Part shown: piece by piece, positions 7,413 to 17,926 of the stretch
Layout: the number at the start of each line of letters is the position of its first letter
Position numbering within the stretch: the first letter of the stretch is position 1
DNA from: Streptomyces spiralis
GTDB taxonomy: Bacteria > Actinomycetota > Actinomycetes > Streptomycetales > Streptomycetaceae
DNA: 35,862 nucleotides
Direction: 5' to 3'
Assembly (NCBI RefSeq): GCF_014654675.1
Contig: NZ_BNBC01000069.1
Location: forward strand, 1 to 35,862
Position numbers and translations under genes: made by a program
The notes under the pieces: model-generated
Database searches by the model: none
Told to the model about the DNA's origin: nothing
What the model saw: only the letters and a program-made list of their open reading frames with translations

Positions 7413-8180
7413 TCAGAGGAACTTGGCCTTCCCCGGGCCCTCTTCCACGAAGCTGCGCATCCCGCGCTCGCGGTCCTCCGTGGCGAACAGTCCCGCGAAC
7501 CAGTTCCGCTCCACGGCGAGACCGGTGTCGATGTCGGTCTCCAGGCCGGTGTCGATCGACTCCTTGGCGGCGCGCAGCGCGATCGCCGGGCCCTGGGCGA
7601 GCTTCGCGGCCCAGGCGTGGGCCGCCTCGTACACCTCGGCGGCCGGGACCACGCGGTCCACCAGGCCGAGCGTGAGCGCCTCGTCGGCCTTGACCTGACG
7701 ACCCGTGAAGATGAGGTCCTTGGCCTTGGACGGCCCGATCAGCCGGGACAGCCGCTGGGTGCCGCCCGCGCCGGGGATGAGGCCGAGCAGGATCTCCGGC
7801 TGGCCCAGCTTGGCGTTGTCGGCGGCGATGCGGTAGTCCGCGCAGAGCGCGAGTTCGCAGCCGCCGCCGAGCGCGTAGCCCGTGATCGCGGCGACCACCG
7901 GCTTGGGGATGCGGGCCACGGCGGTGAAGGAGTCCTGCAGGGCTCGGGCGCGCAGGACCATCGCCGCGTGGTCCATCACCTGCATCTCCTTGATGTCCGC
8001 GCCGGCCGCGAACACCTTCTCGCCGCCGTAGATCACCACGGCGCGCACGTCCTGGCGGCCGGTGGCCTCCTCGGCGAGCTCCTTGAGCCGGTCCTGCGTG
8101 GCGACGTCGAGCGCGTTCATGGGCGGGCGGTCCAGGCGCAGCGTGCCGACGCCCTCGGCGACTTCCAGAGTTACGGTCAT
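7413..8180 (-). CDS. Enoyl-CoA hydratase/isomerase (crotonase family)
   Basis: This 255-residue crotonase-fold protein should hydrate trans-2-enoyl-CoA to 3-hydroxyacyl-CoA in fatty-acid beta-oxidation or a related pathway. Both catalytic glutamates of true hydratases are in place: GGGCELALCADYR (Glu109) and GQPEILLGLIPGAGGTQRL (Glu129). The oxyanion-hole segments FAAGADIKEM (58-67) and GYALGGGCE (101-109) are also intact, and length matches the family. I prefer the ATG at 8180, which gives the usual MTVTLEV start; a GTG at 8201 would add seven residues. Neither start has a strong Shine-Dalgarno. It stands alone between two hairpins and is not part of a visible fatty-acid cluster. Confidence 0.9.
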   Translation of the reverse strand: MTVTLEVAEGVGTLRLDRPPMNALDVATQDRLKELAEEATGRQDVRAVVIYGGEKVFAAGADIKEMQVMDHAAMVLRARALQDSFTAVARIPKPVVAAITGYALGGGCELALCADYRIAADNAKLGQPEILLGLIPGAGGTQRLSRLIGPSKAKDLIFTGRQVKADEALTLGLVDRVVPAAEVYEAAHAWAAKLAQGPAIALRAAKESIDTGLETDIDTGLAVERNWFAGLFATEDRERGMRSFVEEGPGKAKFL

Positions 8181-8211
8181 GGGAAGCAGGTTAACGGGCA
8201 CTAACGACAGT

Positions 8212-8244
8212 GGGCCCGGTGCCGTCCGTCACAGCACCGGGCCC
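8212..8244 (-). terminator. Hairpin terminator of the L,D-transpeptidase gene
   Basis: A perfect 11-bp inverted repeat (GGGCCCGGTGC / GCACCGGGCCC) with an 11-nt loop starts 16 nt beyond the transpeptidase stop codon. It separates that gene from the hydratase gene on the same strand. Confidence 0.75.
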
Positions 8245-8260
8245 GTCCCTCAGGAGGGAC

Positions 8261-9520
8261 TCACTTCTTCCAGTCGGCCCACGACATGTTCCAGCCGTTG
8301 AGCCCGTTGTCCGGGGCGACGGTCCGGTCGTGGGAGTTCTTGACCTCCACCACGTCGCCGACCATGGAGTGGTTGAAGAACCAGGCGGCCGGCACCTTGC
8401 TGTCGTAACCGCCGCGCACGTCGCGCAGGCCGACGCAGCCGTGGCTGGCGTTGTAGTTGCCGAAGGCGTCGCCGCCCCAGTAGTTGCCGTGGATGAAGGT
8501 GCCGGAGGTGGTCAGGCGGATGGCGTGCGGGACGTCCTTGATGTCGTACTCGCCGCCGTAGCCGACGGTCTCGCCGTTCATGCGGGTCACCGTGAGCTTC
8601 TCGCTCATGACCATCTTGCCGTTCCAGGTGTCGTAGCCGGGCTTGCCGGTGGTCACCGGAATGGTCTTGATGACCTCGCCGTCGCGCATGACCTTCATCG
8701 TGTGCTTCTTGGCGTCGACCACGGAGACCTGGCTGCGCCCGATGGTGAAGGTGACGGTCTTGCTCTGCTTGCCGTAGACGCCGGGGCGGCCCTCGACGCC
8801 GTCCAGGTTCAGCTTGACGGTGACCTTGGTGCCGGCCTTCCAGTAGTGCTCGGGGCGGAAGTCGAGGCGGTCGTTGCCGAACCAGTGGCCCTCGACGTCG
8901 ACGGCCGGTTCGGTCTTGATCTGGATGGCCTTCTCGACGTCCTCCGGGTGGGTGATGCCCCGGGTGAAGTTGACGGAGAACGGCATTCCGACGCCGACCG
9001 TGGAGCCGTCCTCGGGGGTGAAAGTGCCGACGAAGGTGTTCTTCGGCGTCAGGGTGGTGAAGCTGGAGTCCTCGGCGGCCTGGCGGCCGGCGGAGTCCTT
9101 GGCGACCGCGTGGACCGTGTACCGGGTCGAGGCGGCCAGATGGGTGGACGGGGTCCAGGAGGTGCCGCCGGCGGTCATCCGCCCGGGTATCGCGGTGCCC
9201 TTGGGGTCCTTCACGACGACCTGGGTGAGCGTGCCCTTGCTCGCGGCGACCTTCAGGGCGCCGCTGGTGTCGACGGACTTCTCGCCGTCCTTGGGGGCGA
9301 TGGTGACGACCGCCTCCGACTGCTTGCTCGGCGCGGCGCTGGATTCCTTGCCCTGGCTCTTGCCCGACTCGGAGTCCGAGTCGCCTCCCCCGCACGCGGT
9401 GACGGCGAGCAGCAGCGCTCCGGACACCAGGGCCAGCAGTGCCCTGCGTCCCCCGGCCGCGCCCGGCGCCCTGCGTCCCCGCGCGTCAACCGACGCCCCC
9501 GATATCGGCCGCACGTTCAA
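8261..9520 (-). CDS. L,D-transpeptidase (YkuD) lipoprotein with Ig-like domains
   Basis: This protein of about 419 residues should form 3-3 (mDap-mDap) peptidoglycan cross-links outside the membrane. It has a signal peptide with lipobox VTAC (Cys43), a Ser/Glu/Lys-rich linker, and two Ig-like domains (about 65-265), as in the mycobacterial LdtMt2 type. The YkuD catalytic domain (about 270-395) has FIHGNYW followed by the active-site motif SHGCVGLRD with Cys362. The C-terminal tail (NGWNMSWADWKK) is Trp-rich, also as in actinobacterial Ldts. I chose TTG at 9520 because GGGGAG lies six bases upstream; GTG at 9514 is the alternative. It is divergent from glgX and followed by a strong terminator hairpin. 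Confidence 0.92.
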   Translation of the reverse strand: MNVRPISGASVDARGRRAPGAAGGRRALLALVSGALLLAVTACGGGDSDSESGKSQGKESSAAPSKQSEAVVTIAPKDGEKSVDTSGALKVAASKGTLTQVVVKDPKGTAIPGRMTAGGTSWTPSTHLAASTRYTVHAVAKDSAGRQAAEDSSFTTLTPKNTFVGTFTPEDGSTVGVGMPFSVNFTRGITHPEDVEKAIQIKTEPAVDVEGHWFGNDRLDFRPEHYWKAGTKVTVKLNLDGVEGRPGVYGKQSKTVTFTIGRSQVSVVDAKKHTMKVMRDGEVIKTIPVTTGKPGYDTWNGKMVMSEKLTVTRMNGETVGYGGEYDIKDVPHAIRLTTSGTFIHGNYWGGDAFGNYNASHGCVGLRDVRGGYDSKVPAAWFFNHSMVGDVVEVKNSHDRTVAPDNGLNGWNMSWADWKK

Positions 9521-10019
9521 GTTGGTCTCCCCTCCCCGGGTCGGTCGAACCCGCACCCCGGCGCACCCCAGCGCGTCCTGCGCGCCGCACACTCGCGCAT
9601 CGTAACCACAAGGTCAGAGGCAGGGTGTCAGGCAATTGTCACTGTTCCGTCCCAACTTCAACAGCTGACGGCAACGTTCCCCATCGGTCCTCAACTCCTG
9701 CCGCCGGGCTGCTTACTTGACAGCATGTCCGCCTTCCACGGCTCCCGTTCCAGGCTCCCTGCGCGGTGGCCGCCGCCGCTTCCGTCGGCGGGGCGGTCCG
9801 GTGCGGCCCCCGCGCGCCGTACGCGCCGTCGTACGTGCCGCATGGGCTGACCGGCGCCCGGCCCGCTCCAGGGAAACGTGAGTGCGAGCCACGCTCTGGG
9901 CAGAACAGTGGGGAGGACCGAGCGACGGGGAGCCGCACCCGGGAGACGGACACGGGAGGAGAACACTGGGGCGGGCCGGTTGGCGAACGAGCCGCGACAG
10001 CCGAAAAGGGGCCGACCAG
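9521..10019. other. Divergent intergenic region between ldt and glgX
   Basis: This 499-bp region must carry the promoters of both genes. A minus-strand TACGAT at 9604-9599 is a possible -10 for the transpeptidase gene but has no clear -35. A TTGACA occurs on the plus strand at about 9718 without a matching -10. Small frames here (for example 9725-9850) are Arg-rich, lack ribosome-binding sites and are not called. Confidence 0.4.
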
Positions 10020-12299
<2,280 letters not shown>

Positions 12300-12329
12300 G
12301 GCCGCTCGAGCTCGCGGGGCGCTCTTCGG

Positions 12330-12971
12330 CTAGCCGAGGATCCCGCGGTCGTACGCCACCGCGACCGCTGCCGCGCGGTCGTTGACGCCGAGCTTGGCGT
12401 ACAGGTGGGTGAGGTGGGTCTTGACGGTGGCCTCGCTGATGAACAGTTCGCGGGCGATCTCCCGGTTGGAGGTGCCCTTGGCGACCAGCGCCAGCACCTC
12501 GCGTTCCCGGGCCGAGAGGGGCTCGTTGCCGGGGGCGGGGGCGCGGACCGCGGAGACCAGGCGGGAGGCCACGGCCGGGGAGAGGACCGTACGGCCCTCG
12601 GCGGCGGCCCGGACGGCGGTGAACAGCTCGTCGCGCGGGGCGTCCTTGAGGAGGTAGCCGGTGGCGCCCGCCTCGATCGCGGGCAGGGTGTCGGAGTCGG
12701 TGTCGTACGTGGTCAGCACCAGCACCTTGGCGCGGGCGCCGCGACGGGTCAGCTCACGGATCGCGTCGACGCCCGAGCCGCCCGGCATCCGCAGGTCCAT
12801 CAGGATCACGTCCGGGTCCAGGGCCGCGGCCCAGGCCACCGCTTCGGTGCCGTTCGCCGCTTCCCCGAGCACCCGGAAGCCCGGGGCCGACTCGAACATG
12901 CCGCGCAGGCCGTCGCGGACCACCGGATGGTCGTCGACGATCAGGAGGGTGATGGCGGGCTCAGCGGTCAT
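12330..12971 (-). CDS. NarL/LuxR-type response regulator
   Basis: This 213-residue regulator has an N-terminal receiver domain with the acidic pair in IVDDHP (13-14), phospho-acceptor Asp59 in ILMDLRMP and the Lys in YLLKDAP. A C-terminal LuxR helix-turn-helix follows at about 150-210: LSAREREVLALVAKG, then TSNREIARELFISEATVKTHL. It should bind DNA when phosphorylated by the adjacent kinase; its start overlaps the kinase stop by 11 bp, so the two are translationally coupled. It is the last gene of the ABC-transporter/two-component operon, and the likely target is that operon's own promoter. Confidence 0.94.
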   Translation of the reverse strand: MTAEPAITLLIVDDHPVVRDGLRGMFESAPGFRVLGEAANGTEAVAWAAALDPDVILMDLRMPGGSGVDAIRELTRRGARAKVLVLTTYDTDSDTLPAIEAGATGYLLKDAPRDELFTAVRAAAEGRTVLSPAVASRLVSAVRAPAPGNEPLSAREREVLALVAKGTSNREIARELFISEATVKTHLTHLYAKLGVNDRAAAVAVAYDRGILG

Positions 12972-14211
12972 CGCGGACCAAGGGTACGCGAGCGGACACC
13001 GCCGTGCCGTGCCCCGGCTCCGACTCCACCGTGAGGGAACCGGCGATGCGCTCGGCCCGGGCCCGCATGCCGTCGAGGCCGAAGCCGCCGCTGTGCGTGC
13101 GCTGCGGTACGGCGGCCGGGTCGAAGCCGGTGCCGTCGTCGCGGATGTCCAGCGTGACCTCGTCGCCCATGAAGGACAGGGTCACCCCGACCCGGGCCGG
13201 GCGGGCGTGCCGGGCCGCGTTGGACAGTGCCTCCTGGGCGATGCGCAGCAGGGTCGCCGAGACCTCGTCGTGCAGCTGCTCGGCGGTGCCGGTGACCGTG
13301 AACCCGGCGCGCACTCCGGCGCGCTCGCCCCATTCGGCGACCGTCTTCTTCAGCGCCTCCGGCAGTCCGTCGGCGGCGAGGGCGACGGGGGCGAGGTTGT
13401 GCACCGAGCGGCGGGCCTCGCCGAGGCTGTGCCGGGCGAGGTCGGAGGCGCGCTCCAGATGTGTGCGGGCCGTGGTGAGGTCGGGGGCGTTCGCCACGAC
13501 CTGGAGCTGGGCGATGATCCCGGTCAGGCCCTGGGCGAGGGTGTCGTGGATCTCGGCGGCGAGCCGGCGGCGCTCGTCGGCGACGCCCGCCTCCCGGGCC
13601 TGCACCAGGAGTTGGGCGTGCAGGGCGGCGTTCTCGTCCAGGGCCTGCTGCAACGCCGTGTTGGTGCGCTCCAGTTCGTCGATGGTCTCGGCCTGGACGC
13701 GGGCGCGTTCCTGCTCCTGCTGGGTGTATCGGGTGAACACGCTGACCATGCCCATGTTGACGGCCAGGACGAGGAAGAAGCCGAGCCACAGGAACGGCCC
13801 GTGCGGCGGCCAACCGCCGATCTCACTGCCGGACATGGTGACGGCGGTCAGGAAGAGACCGGGCAGCACCAGACGGGGGGGCAGCTCCCGAGGCGCGGTG
13901 TAGTAGCCGGTGACGGCGTAGAAGGCGAAGAACGGGTTGGCCCAGGTCAACACGAAGGAGATGGCCCAGCGCAGCAGGTAGAGGCAGACACCGGTCCGGC
14001 TCGGGCCCGGCCGCTTCCGCCTCACCCTTCCCCAGCACAGCTGCAGCACGACGGCCGCGGGGACGAGCACGGCGGAGGCGACCGTCCCGAGCCGGTCCAT
14101 GCCGACCGCGCGGGCGGATATCGCCGCCGCCACGACACCGGCGGCCAGCAGCGCCCAGGGTCCCCATGTGTCGAAGGAGGCCCGGGGCTGCTGCTGCGCG
14201 GCGGTCGTCAT
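12961..14211 (-). CDS. NarL-family sensor histidine kinase (HisKA_3)
   Basis: This membrane kinase of about 416 residues has five or six hydrophobic segments in its first ~190 residues with almost no extracellular domain, so it may sense a signal in the membrane. A coiled segment (about 195-215) leads into the HisKA_3 phosphotransfer motif EIHDTLAQGLTGI with His222. The ATPase part has the N-box AQEALSNAARHA, G1 DIRDDGTGFDP and G2 GGFGLDGMRARAE. I give the ATG at 14211; a GTG at 14229 sits just 8 bp after the permease stop and would favour coupling. The gene lies between the ABC permease and the response regulator, an arrangement common for drug or peptide responsive DrrAB-like systems. Confidence 0.92.
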   Translation of the reverse strand: MTTAAQQQPRASFDTWGPWALLAAGVVAAAISARAVGMDRLGTVASAVLVPAAVVLQLCWGRVRRKRPGPSRTGVCLYLLRWAISFVLTWANPFFAFYAVTGYYTAPRELPPRLVLPGLFLTAVTMSGSEIGGWPPHGPFLWLGFFLVLAVNMGMVSVFTRYTQQEQERARVQAETIDELERTNTALQQALDENAALHAQLLVQAREAGVADERRRLAAEIHDTLAQGLTGIIAQLQVVANAPDLTTARTHLERASDLARHSLGEARRSVHNLAPVALAADGLPEALKKTVAEWGERAGVRAGFTVTGTAEQLHDEVSATLLRIAQEALSNAARHARPARVGVTLSFMGDEVTLDIRDDGTGFDPAAVPQRTHSGGFGLDGMRARAERIAGSLTVESEPGHGTAVSARVPLVRDDR

Positions 14212-14236
14212 GGCATCAGTGTCCGGCACGGCTCGT

Positions 14237-14971
14237 TCAATCCCAGCGGAACCAGCGGGCCGCCCCCGCCGTCAGCAGCACCGTCCAGCCCGCGAGCACC
14301 CCCAGGTGCGCCCAGCCGGGCCAGTCGCCGGCGGCCGCCTCACCCAGAGCGCGGGCCGCCGCACCGAACGGGGTGAGCTGCACCACACGGGCCAGCGTGT
14401 GCGGCATCTCCTGCACCGGCAGCCACACGCCCGCGCAGAACATCATCGGGAAGAACACCGCGGAGCCGATGGCGCCCGCGACCTTCGTGGTGCGGGACAG
14501 CGCCGAGACGACCGAGCCCAGGGCGAGGGCCGCGGCGGTCGCGAGCAGCAGGGCCAGCAGATACCCGGCCGGCTGCTCGGGCAGCCGCACGCCGAAGGCG
14601 AGCCGGCCGACGGCGAGCGCGAGCAGTGCCGAGGCCAGCGCCACCGTGCCCTGTACCACCATCTGCGAGGACAGCAGGGTGGAGGGCCGTACGGGAGTGA
14701 GCCGCATCCGGCGCAGGATGCCCCGCTCCCGGTGGCCGGTCAGGGCCTGGGGCAGCGACTGCACCCCGGACATGATCAGGGCGATCAGGACGGCGATGGG
14801 CGTGTAGGCGTCGACCGGGCGCAGCCCGCCGAGCGCCTTGTCGGCGTCCCGGAAGGACGGGATGGAGCCGAGGATCACCAGCAGCAGCGTCGGGAACAGG
14901 AAGATCCAGAAGACGGCGCCGGGTTCGCGGCGGAACAGGCGGAACTCGGTGCGCAGGACGGCGGTGTTCAT
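14237..14971 (-). CDS. ABC-2 type transporter permease (DrrB-like)
   Basis: This 244-residue permease has six predicted membrane segments, including VFWIFLFPTLLLVILG and AYTPIAVLIALIMSGVQSLP. The cytoplasmic motif GHRERGILRRMRLTPVRP between segments 2 and 3 is typical of DrrB/ABC-2 permeases. Its ATG overlaps the stop of the ATPase gene by four bases (ATGA). Together they should form a small efflux or translocation complex, for example for a drug, antimicrobial peptide or lipid. The substrate cannot be read from the sequence. The adjacent kinase and regulator suggest that its expression responds to the molecule it exports. Confidence 0.92.
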   Translation of the reverse strand: MNTAVLRTEFRLFRREPGAVFWIFLFPTLLLVILGSIPSFRDADKALGGLRPVDAYTPIAVLIALIMSGVQSLPQALTGHRERGILRRMRLTPVRPSTLLSSQMVVQGTVALASALLALAVGRLAFGVRLPEQPAGYLLALLLATAAALALGSVVSALSRTTKVAGAIGSAVFFPMMFCAGVWLPVQEMPHTLARVVQLTPFGAAARALGEAAAGDWPGWAHLGVLAGWTVLLTAGAARWFRWD

Positions 14972-15885
14972 GCCGCGGCCTCCTTCGTCCGGTCGTCGGT
15001 CAGGTCGAGGAACGCGTCGTCGAGGGTGGCGTCCAGGACGCGCAGCTGATGGGCCGTGATGCGGTGCCGTGCGAGCAGGGTGACGACCGCGTTCACGGTC
15101 TCGTCGGTGCCGGAGAGCGTGATCCGGCCGTCCTTGCACTCGATCGAGGCGATGGCCGGGAGGGAGGCGAGGTCGTGGTCGTCCAGCGGGGCCGACGGGG
15201 TGAAGCTGATGACGGTGGCACCCGCCGACCGGCGGATGAGCCCGGCCGGGGTGTCCAGCGCCGCGACCCGCCCCTTGTCGATCACGGCGATCCGGTCGCA
15301 CAGCCGCTGCGCCTCCTCCATGAAGTGGGTGACGAGCAGGACGGTCACCCCGCCCGCCCGGACGTCCTCGATCAGCTGCCAGGTGTCGCGGCGGGCTCGT
15401 GGGTCGAGGCCGGTGGTGAGCTCGTCGAGCACGACGACACGCGGGTTGCCGATGAGGGCGAGCGCGATGAACAGGCGCTGCCGCTGCCCGCCGGACAGCT
15501 TGGCGAACCGGGTGCCCAGCTTGGCGGTGAGGCCGAGGCGTTCGGCGAGGGGGCGCCAGTCGGCGGGGTTCGGGTAGAAGGAGGCGTACAGCTCCAGCGC
15601 CTCGCGCACGGTCAGTTTGGGCTGGAGCTCGCTCTGCTGGAGCTGGGCGCCGAGGATCCCGGCGACCTCGTCGTGGTCGGCGACGGGGTCCAGGCCGGCG
15701 ACCCGGACCCGGCCCGCGTCGGGGACGCGCAGCCCCTCGACGCACTCGACGGTGGTGGTCTTGCCGGCGCCGTTCGGGCCGAGGATGCCGAAGATCTCAC
15801 CCTCGTCGACGGCGAAGGAGACGCCGTCGACGACGTTCCGGCCGCCGTAGGACTTGCGCAGTTCGCTGACTTCGATGACGGACAT
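14968..15885 (-). CDS. DrrA-like ABC transporter ATP-binding protein
   Basis: This 305-residue ATPase has Walker A GPNGAGKTTT (36-45), signature LSGGQRQRLFIA, Walker B VVVLDELTTGLDP with the catalytic Glu, and the H-loop VTHFMEEAQRLCD. The C-terminal ~85 residues resemble the DrrA extra domain and end in DDAFLDLTDDR, close to the LDDVFL motif of DrrA/NodI proteins. It is the first gene of a four-gene minus-strand operon (ATPase, permease, kinase, regulator). I chose the ATG at 15885, directly before the ABC domain; the frame is open to 15945, but that extension is Arg/Pro-rich. Confidence 0.93.
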   Translation of the reverse strand: MSVIEVSELRKSYGGRNVVDGVSFAVDEGEIFGILGPNGAGKTTTVECVEGLRVPDAGRVRVAGLDPVADHDEVAGILGAQLQQSELQPKLTVREALELYASFYPNPADWRPLAERLGLTAKLGTRFAKLSGGQRQRLFIALALIGNPRVVVLDELTTGLDPRARRDTWQLIEDVRAGGVTVLLVTHFMEEAQRLCDRIAVIDKGRVAALDTPAGLIRRSAGATVISFTPSAPLDDHDLASLPAIASIECKDGRITLSGTDETVNAVVTLLARHRITAHQLRVLDATLDDAFLDLTDDRTKEAAA

Positions 15886-15943
15886 GGCTTCAGGGTCCCG
15901 GCGGGCGGGGCCGGCGGGCATCGGCCGACGCGCTCGGAGCGGC

Positions 15944-15961
15944 ATCAGCCGATCGGTTGAT
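15944..15961. promoter_or_regulatory. 18-bp near-perfect palindrome, candidate regulator site
   Basis: The sequence ATCAGCCGATCGGTTGAT is a palindrome apart from one symmetrical pair. It lies about 60 bp upstream of the DrrA-like gene and about 130 bp upstream of the divergent ABC exporter operon. LuxR-type regulators bind such dyads, so it is a reasonable candidate for the operon's own response regulator. This is inference from position and symmetry. Confidence 0.4.
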
Positions 15962-16063
15962 ACGGCGCTACGACCGGACGGCGGCCACAGGGGTTCGGGC
16001 GGTCGAACGCGCAGGTCGTAGGACCAACGGCCGAGCGAGGTCCGGCAAAAACTCGGTGGGCGA

Positions 16064-16085
16064 TGTCAGTGGCGATCCGTACGCT
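16064..16085 (+). promoter_or_regulatory. RecA-NDp/PafBC-type DNA-damage promoter, leaderless
   Basis: TGTCAGTGGC, six bases, then TACGCT matches the actinobacterial LexA-independent DNA-damage promoter (TTGTCAGTGGC-N6-TAGGGT type), which PafBC activates in mycobacteria. The first T of the motif is A here. The -10 (TACGCT) ends 5 bp before the ATG at 16091 and 8 bp before a second ATG at 16094. The mRNA would thus be leaderless, which fits the lack of a Shine-Dalgarno. Confidence 0.6.
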
Positions 16086-16090
16086 CGCTC

Positions 16091-17926
16091 ATGATGCCCA
16101 CCACACCCGCCACCGCCCCTGTCCCCGCCGGCCGTACCGACCGGTCGGCCGTCCGTTCGCTGCTGCGCCTGTGGCCCTACGTCCGGCCGGCACGGGCGCG
16201 CTGGTCCCTGGCCGCCCTCGTCGCGATCCTCGCCTCGTGCGTGGGACTGGTGATCCCGCTCGTCCTGAAGTGGCTCGTGGACGGGCCGGTCGCGGGCCGT
16301 GACCCGGGGGGCGTGTGGCTCGGCGCGCTGTACCTGCTGCTGCTCGGTGTGGCCGAGGCGCTGCTGTTCGGGCTGCGGCGGTGGCTGGTGGCCCGCCCGC
16401 TCTCCCGGGTCGAGGCGGAGATGCGGGCGGGCCTCTACCGGCATCTGCAGCGGCTGCCGGTCGCCTTCCACGACCGCTGGCCCTCCGGGCAGTTGCTCTC
16501 CCGGGGGACGACCGACCTGATGCTGCTGCGCCAGTTCCTCGCCTTCCCGCTGACGTTCCTGCTGGTCAACGGGGTGACGATTCTGGTGGGCGTGGTCATC
16601 ATGCTGCTCCAGGACTGGACGCTGGGGCTGGTGATGCTGGCGCCCGCCGTGCCGCTGATCGCCCTGAGCGCGGTCTTCGAGAAGCGGTACGCGCACGTGG
16701 CCCGGCTGGCGCAGGACCAGGTGGGGGACCTGACGACGGTGGTCGAGGAGAGCGTGCTCGGCATCCGCATCATCAAGGGGTTCGGGCGGCACCGCAGCCA
16801 GGCCCGGGCGTTCCGCGAGCTGTCGGTCACCCTGCGCTCCACCGAACTGCGCAAGGCCCGTCTGCTGGCGACGATCTGGGCGGTCATCATGACCCTGCCC
16901 GAGGTGGCCATCGGGGGCACGCTGGTGGTGGGCGCGGTGCAGGTCTCCGACGGGTCGCTGTCCGCGGGCACGCTGGTCGCCTTTCTCTCCACGGCGCTCG
17001 CGCTGCGGTGGCCGGTGGAGTCGATCGGCTTCCTGCTGGCGATGAGCCAGGAGGCGGCGACGGCTACGGAGCGGTACTTCGAGGTGATGGACGCGGAGCC
17101 GGAATCGGACCTTGCCGCGGGCGGTCGTTCCGCCACCTCGGTGGGCACCCGGTCAGCAGGCGCCGAGGACAGCGGACTCCGGTTCGACGGTGTCCGGTTC
17201 CGTTACCCCGACGCCCCCACCGACTCCCCGCCCCTCCTCGACCGGATCGACCTGCACATCCGCCCCGGCGAGTCCATGGCGCTGGTCGGCGCGACCGGCA
17301 GCGGGAAGACGACGCTCACCGCGCTCGTCCCCCGCCTGCACGAGGTGACCGAGGGCCGGATCACCCTCGACGGCCGCGACATCACCGCCATGCCCCGCGA
17401 GGAACTGCGCGCTCTGGTCGCCGTCGCCTTCGAGGAACCCACCCTGTTCTCCGCGAGCGTCGCCGACAACGTTCTCATGGGCGCCGACGGCACGGCGGGC
17501 AGCGTCGAACTGGACCGCGCCCTGTCCGTCGCGCAGGCCGGCTTCGTGCGCGCCCTCCCGCAGGGCACCGCCACCCAGGTCGGCGAGCAGGGTCTCAGCC
17601 TCTCCGGCGGCCAGCGGCAGCGTCTGGCGCTGGCCCGCGCGGTCGTCGGCCGCCCCCGTTTCCTGGTCCTGGACGACCCGCTGTCCGCCCTGGACGTGCA
17701 CACGGAGGCGGCCGTGGAGGCGGCCCTGCGCCAGGTCCTCGCCGACACCACCGCCCTGATCGTGGCGCACCGCCCGTCCACGGTGCTGCTGGCCGACCGC
17801 GTCGCCCTGCTGTCGGACGGCCGGATCTCCGCCGTGGGCACCCACCACGAACTGCTGCGCACCAACGCCGAGTACGCCCGGCTGATGTCGGGCGCTTCGG
17901 AAGACGAGGAGGACGACGACCGATGA
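16091..17926 (+). CDS. ABC exporter half-transporter A1 (degenerate-site subunit)
   Basis: This 611-residue type IV ABC half-exporter has six membrane helices (about 30-320) and a C-terminal ATPase. The motifs are Walker A GATGSGKTT (400-408), signature LSGGQ (504-508) and an H-loop in VAHRPSTV. The Walker B is FLVLDDPLSALD: the catalytic Glu is Asp (Asp529). The Q-loop position reads AFEEPTLF, with Glu448 where Gln is usual. These are the marks of the non-hydrolysing site of heterodimeric exporters such as TM287/288 or BmrCD. It overlaps the next gene by ATGA and surely pairs with it. Translation may begin at 16091 or 16094 on a leaderless mRNA. Likely substrates are drugs, peptides or lipids. 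Confidence 0.93.
   Translation: MMPTTPATAPVPAGRTDRSAVRSLLRLWPYVRPARARWSLAALVAILASCVGLVIPLVLKWLVDGPVAGRDPGGVWLGALYLLLLGVAEALLFGLRRWLVARPLSRVEAEMRAGLYRHLQRLPVAFHDRWPSGQLLSRGTTDLMLLRQFLAFPLTFLLVNGVTILVGVVIMLLQDWTLGLVMLAPAVPLIALSAVFEKRYAHVARLAQDQVGDLTTVVEESVLGIRIIKGFGRHRSQARAFRELSVTLRSTELRKARLLATIWAVIMTLPEVAIGGTLVVGAVQVSDGSLSAGTLVAFLSTALALRWPVESIGFLLAMSQEAATATERYFEVMDAEPESDLAAGGRSATSVGTRSAGAEDSGLRFDGVRFRYPDAPTDSPPLLDRIDLHIRPGESMALVGATGSGKTTLTALVPRLHEVTEGRITLDGRDITAMPREELRALVAVAFEEPTLFSASVADNVLMGADGTAGSVELDRALSVAQAGFVRALPQGTATQVGEQGLSLSGGQRQRLALARAVVGRPRFLVLDDPLSALDVHTEAAVEAALRQVLADTTALIVAHRPSTVLLADRVALLSDGRISAVGTHHELLRTNAEYARLMSGASEDEEDDDR

Noticed and set aside
9725..9850. Small Arg-rich frame in the ldt-glgX gap
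   Set aside because: No ribosome-binding site and a composition typical of GC-rich noncoding frames.
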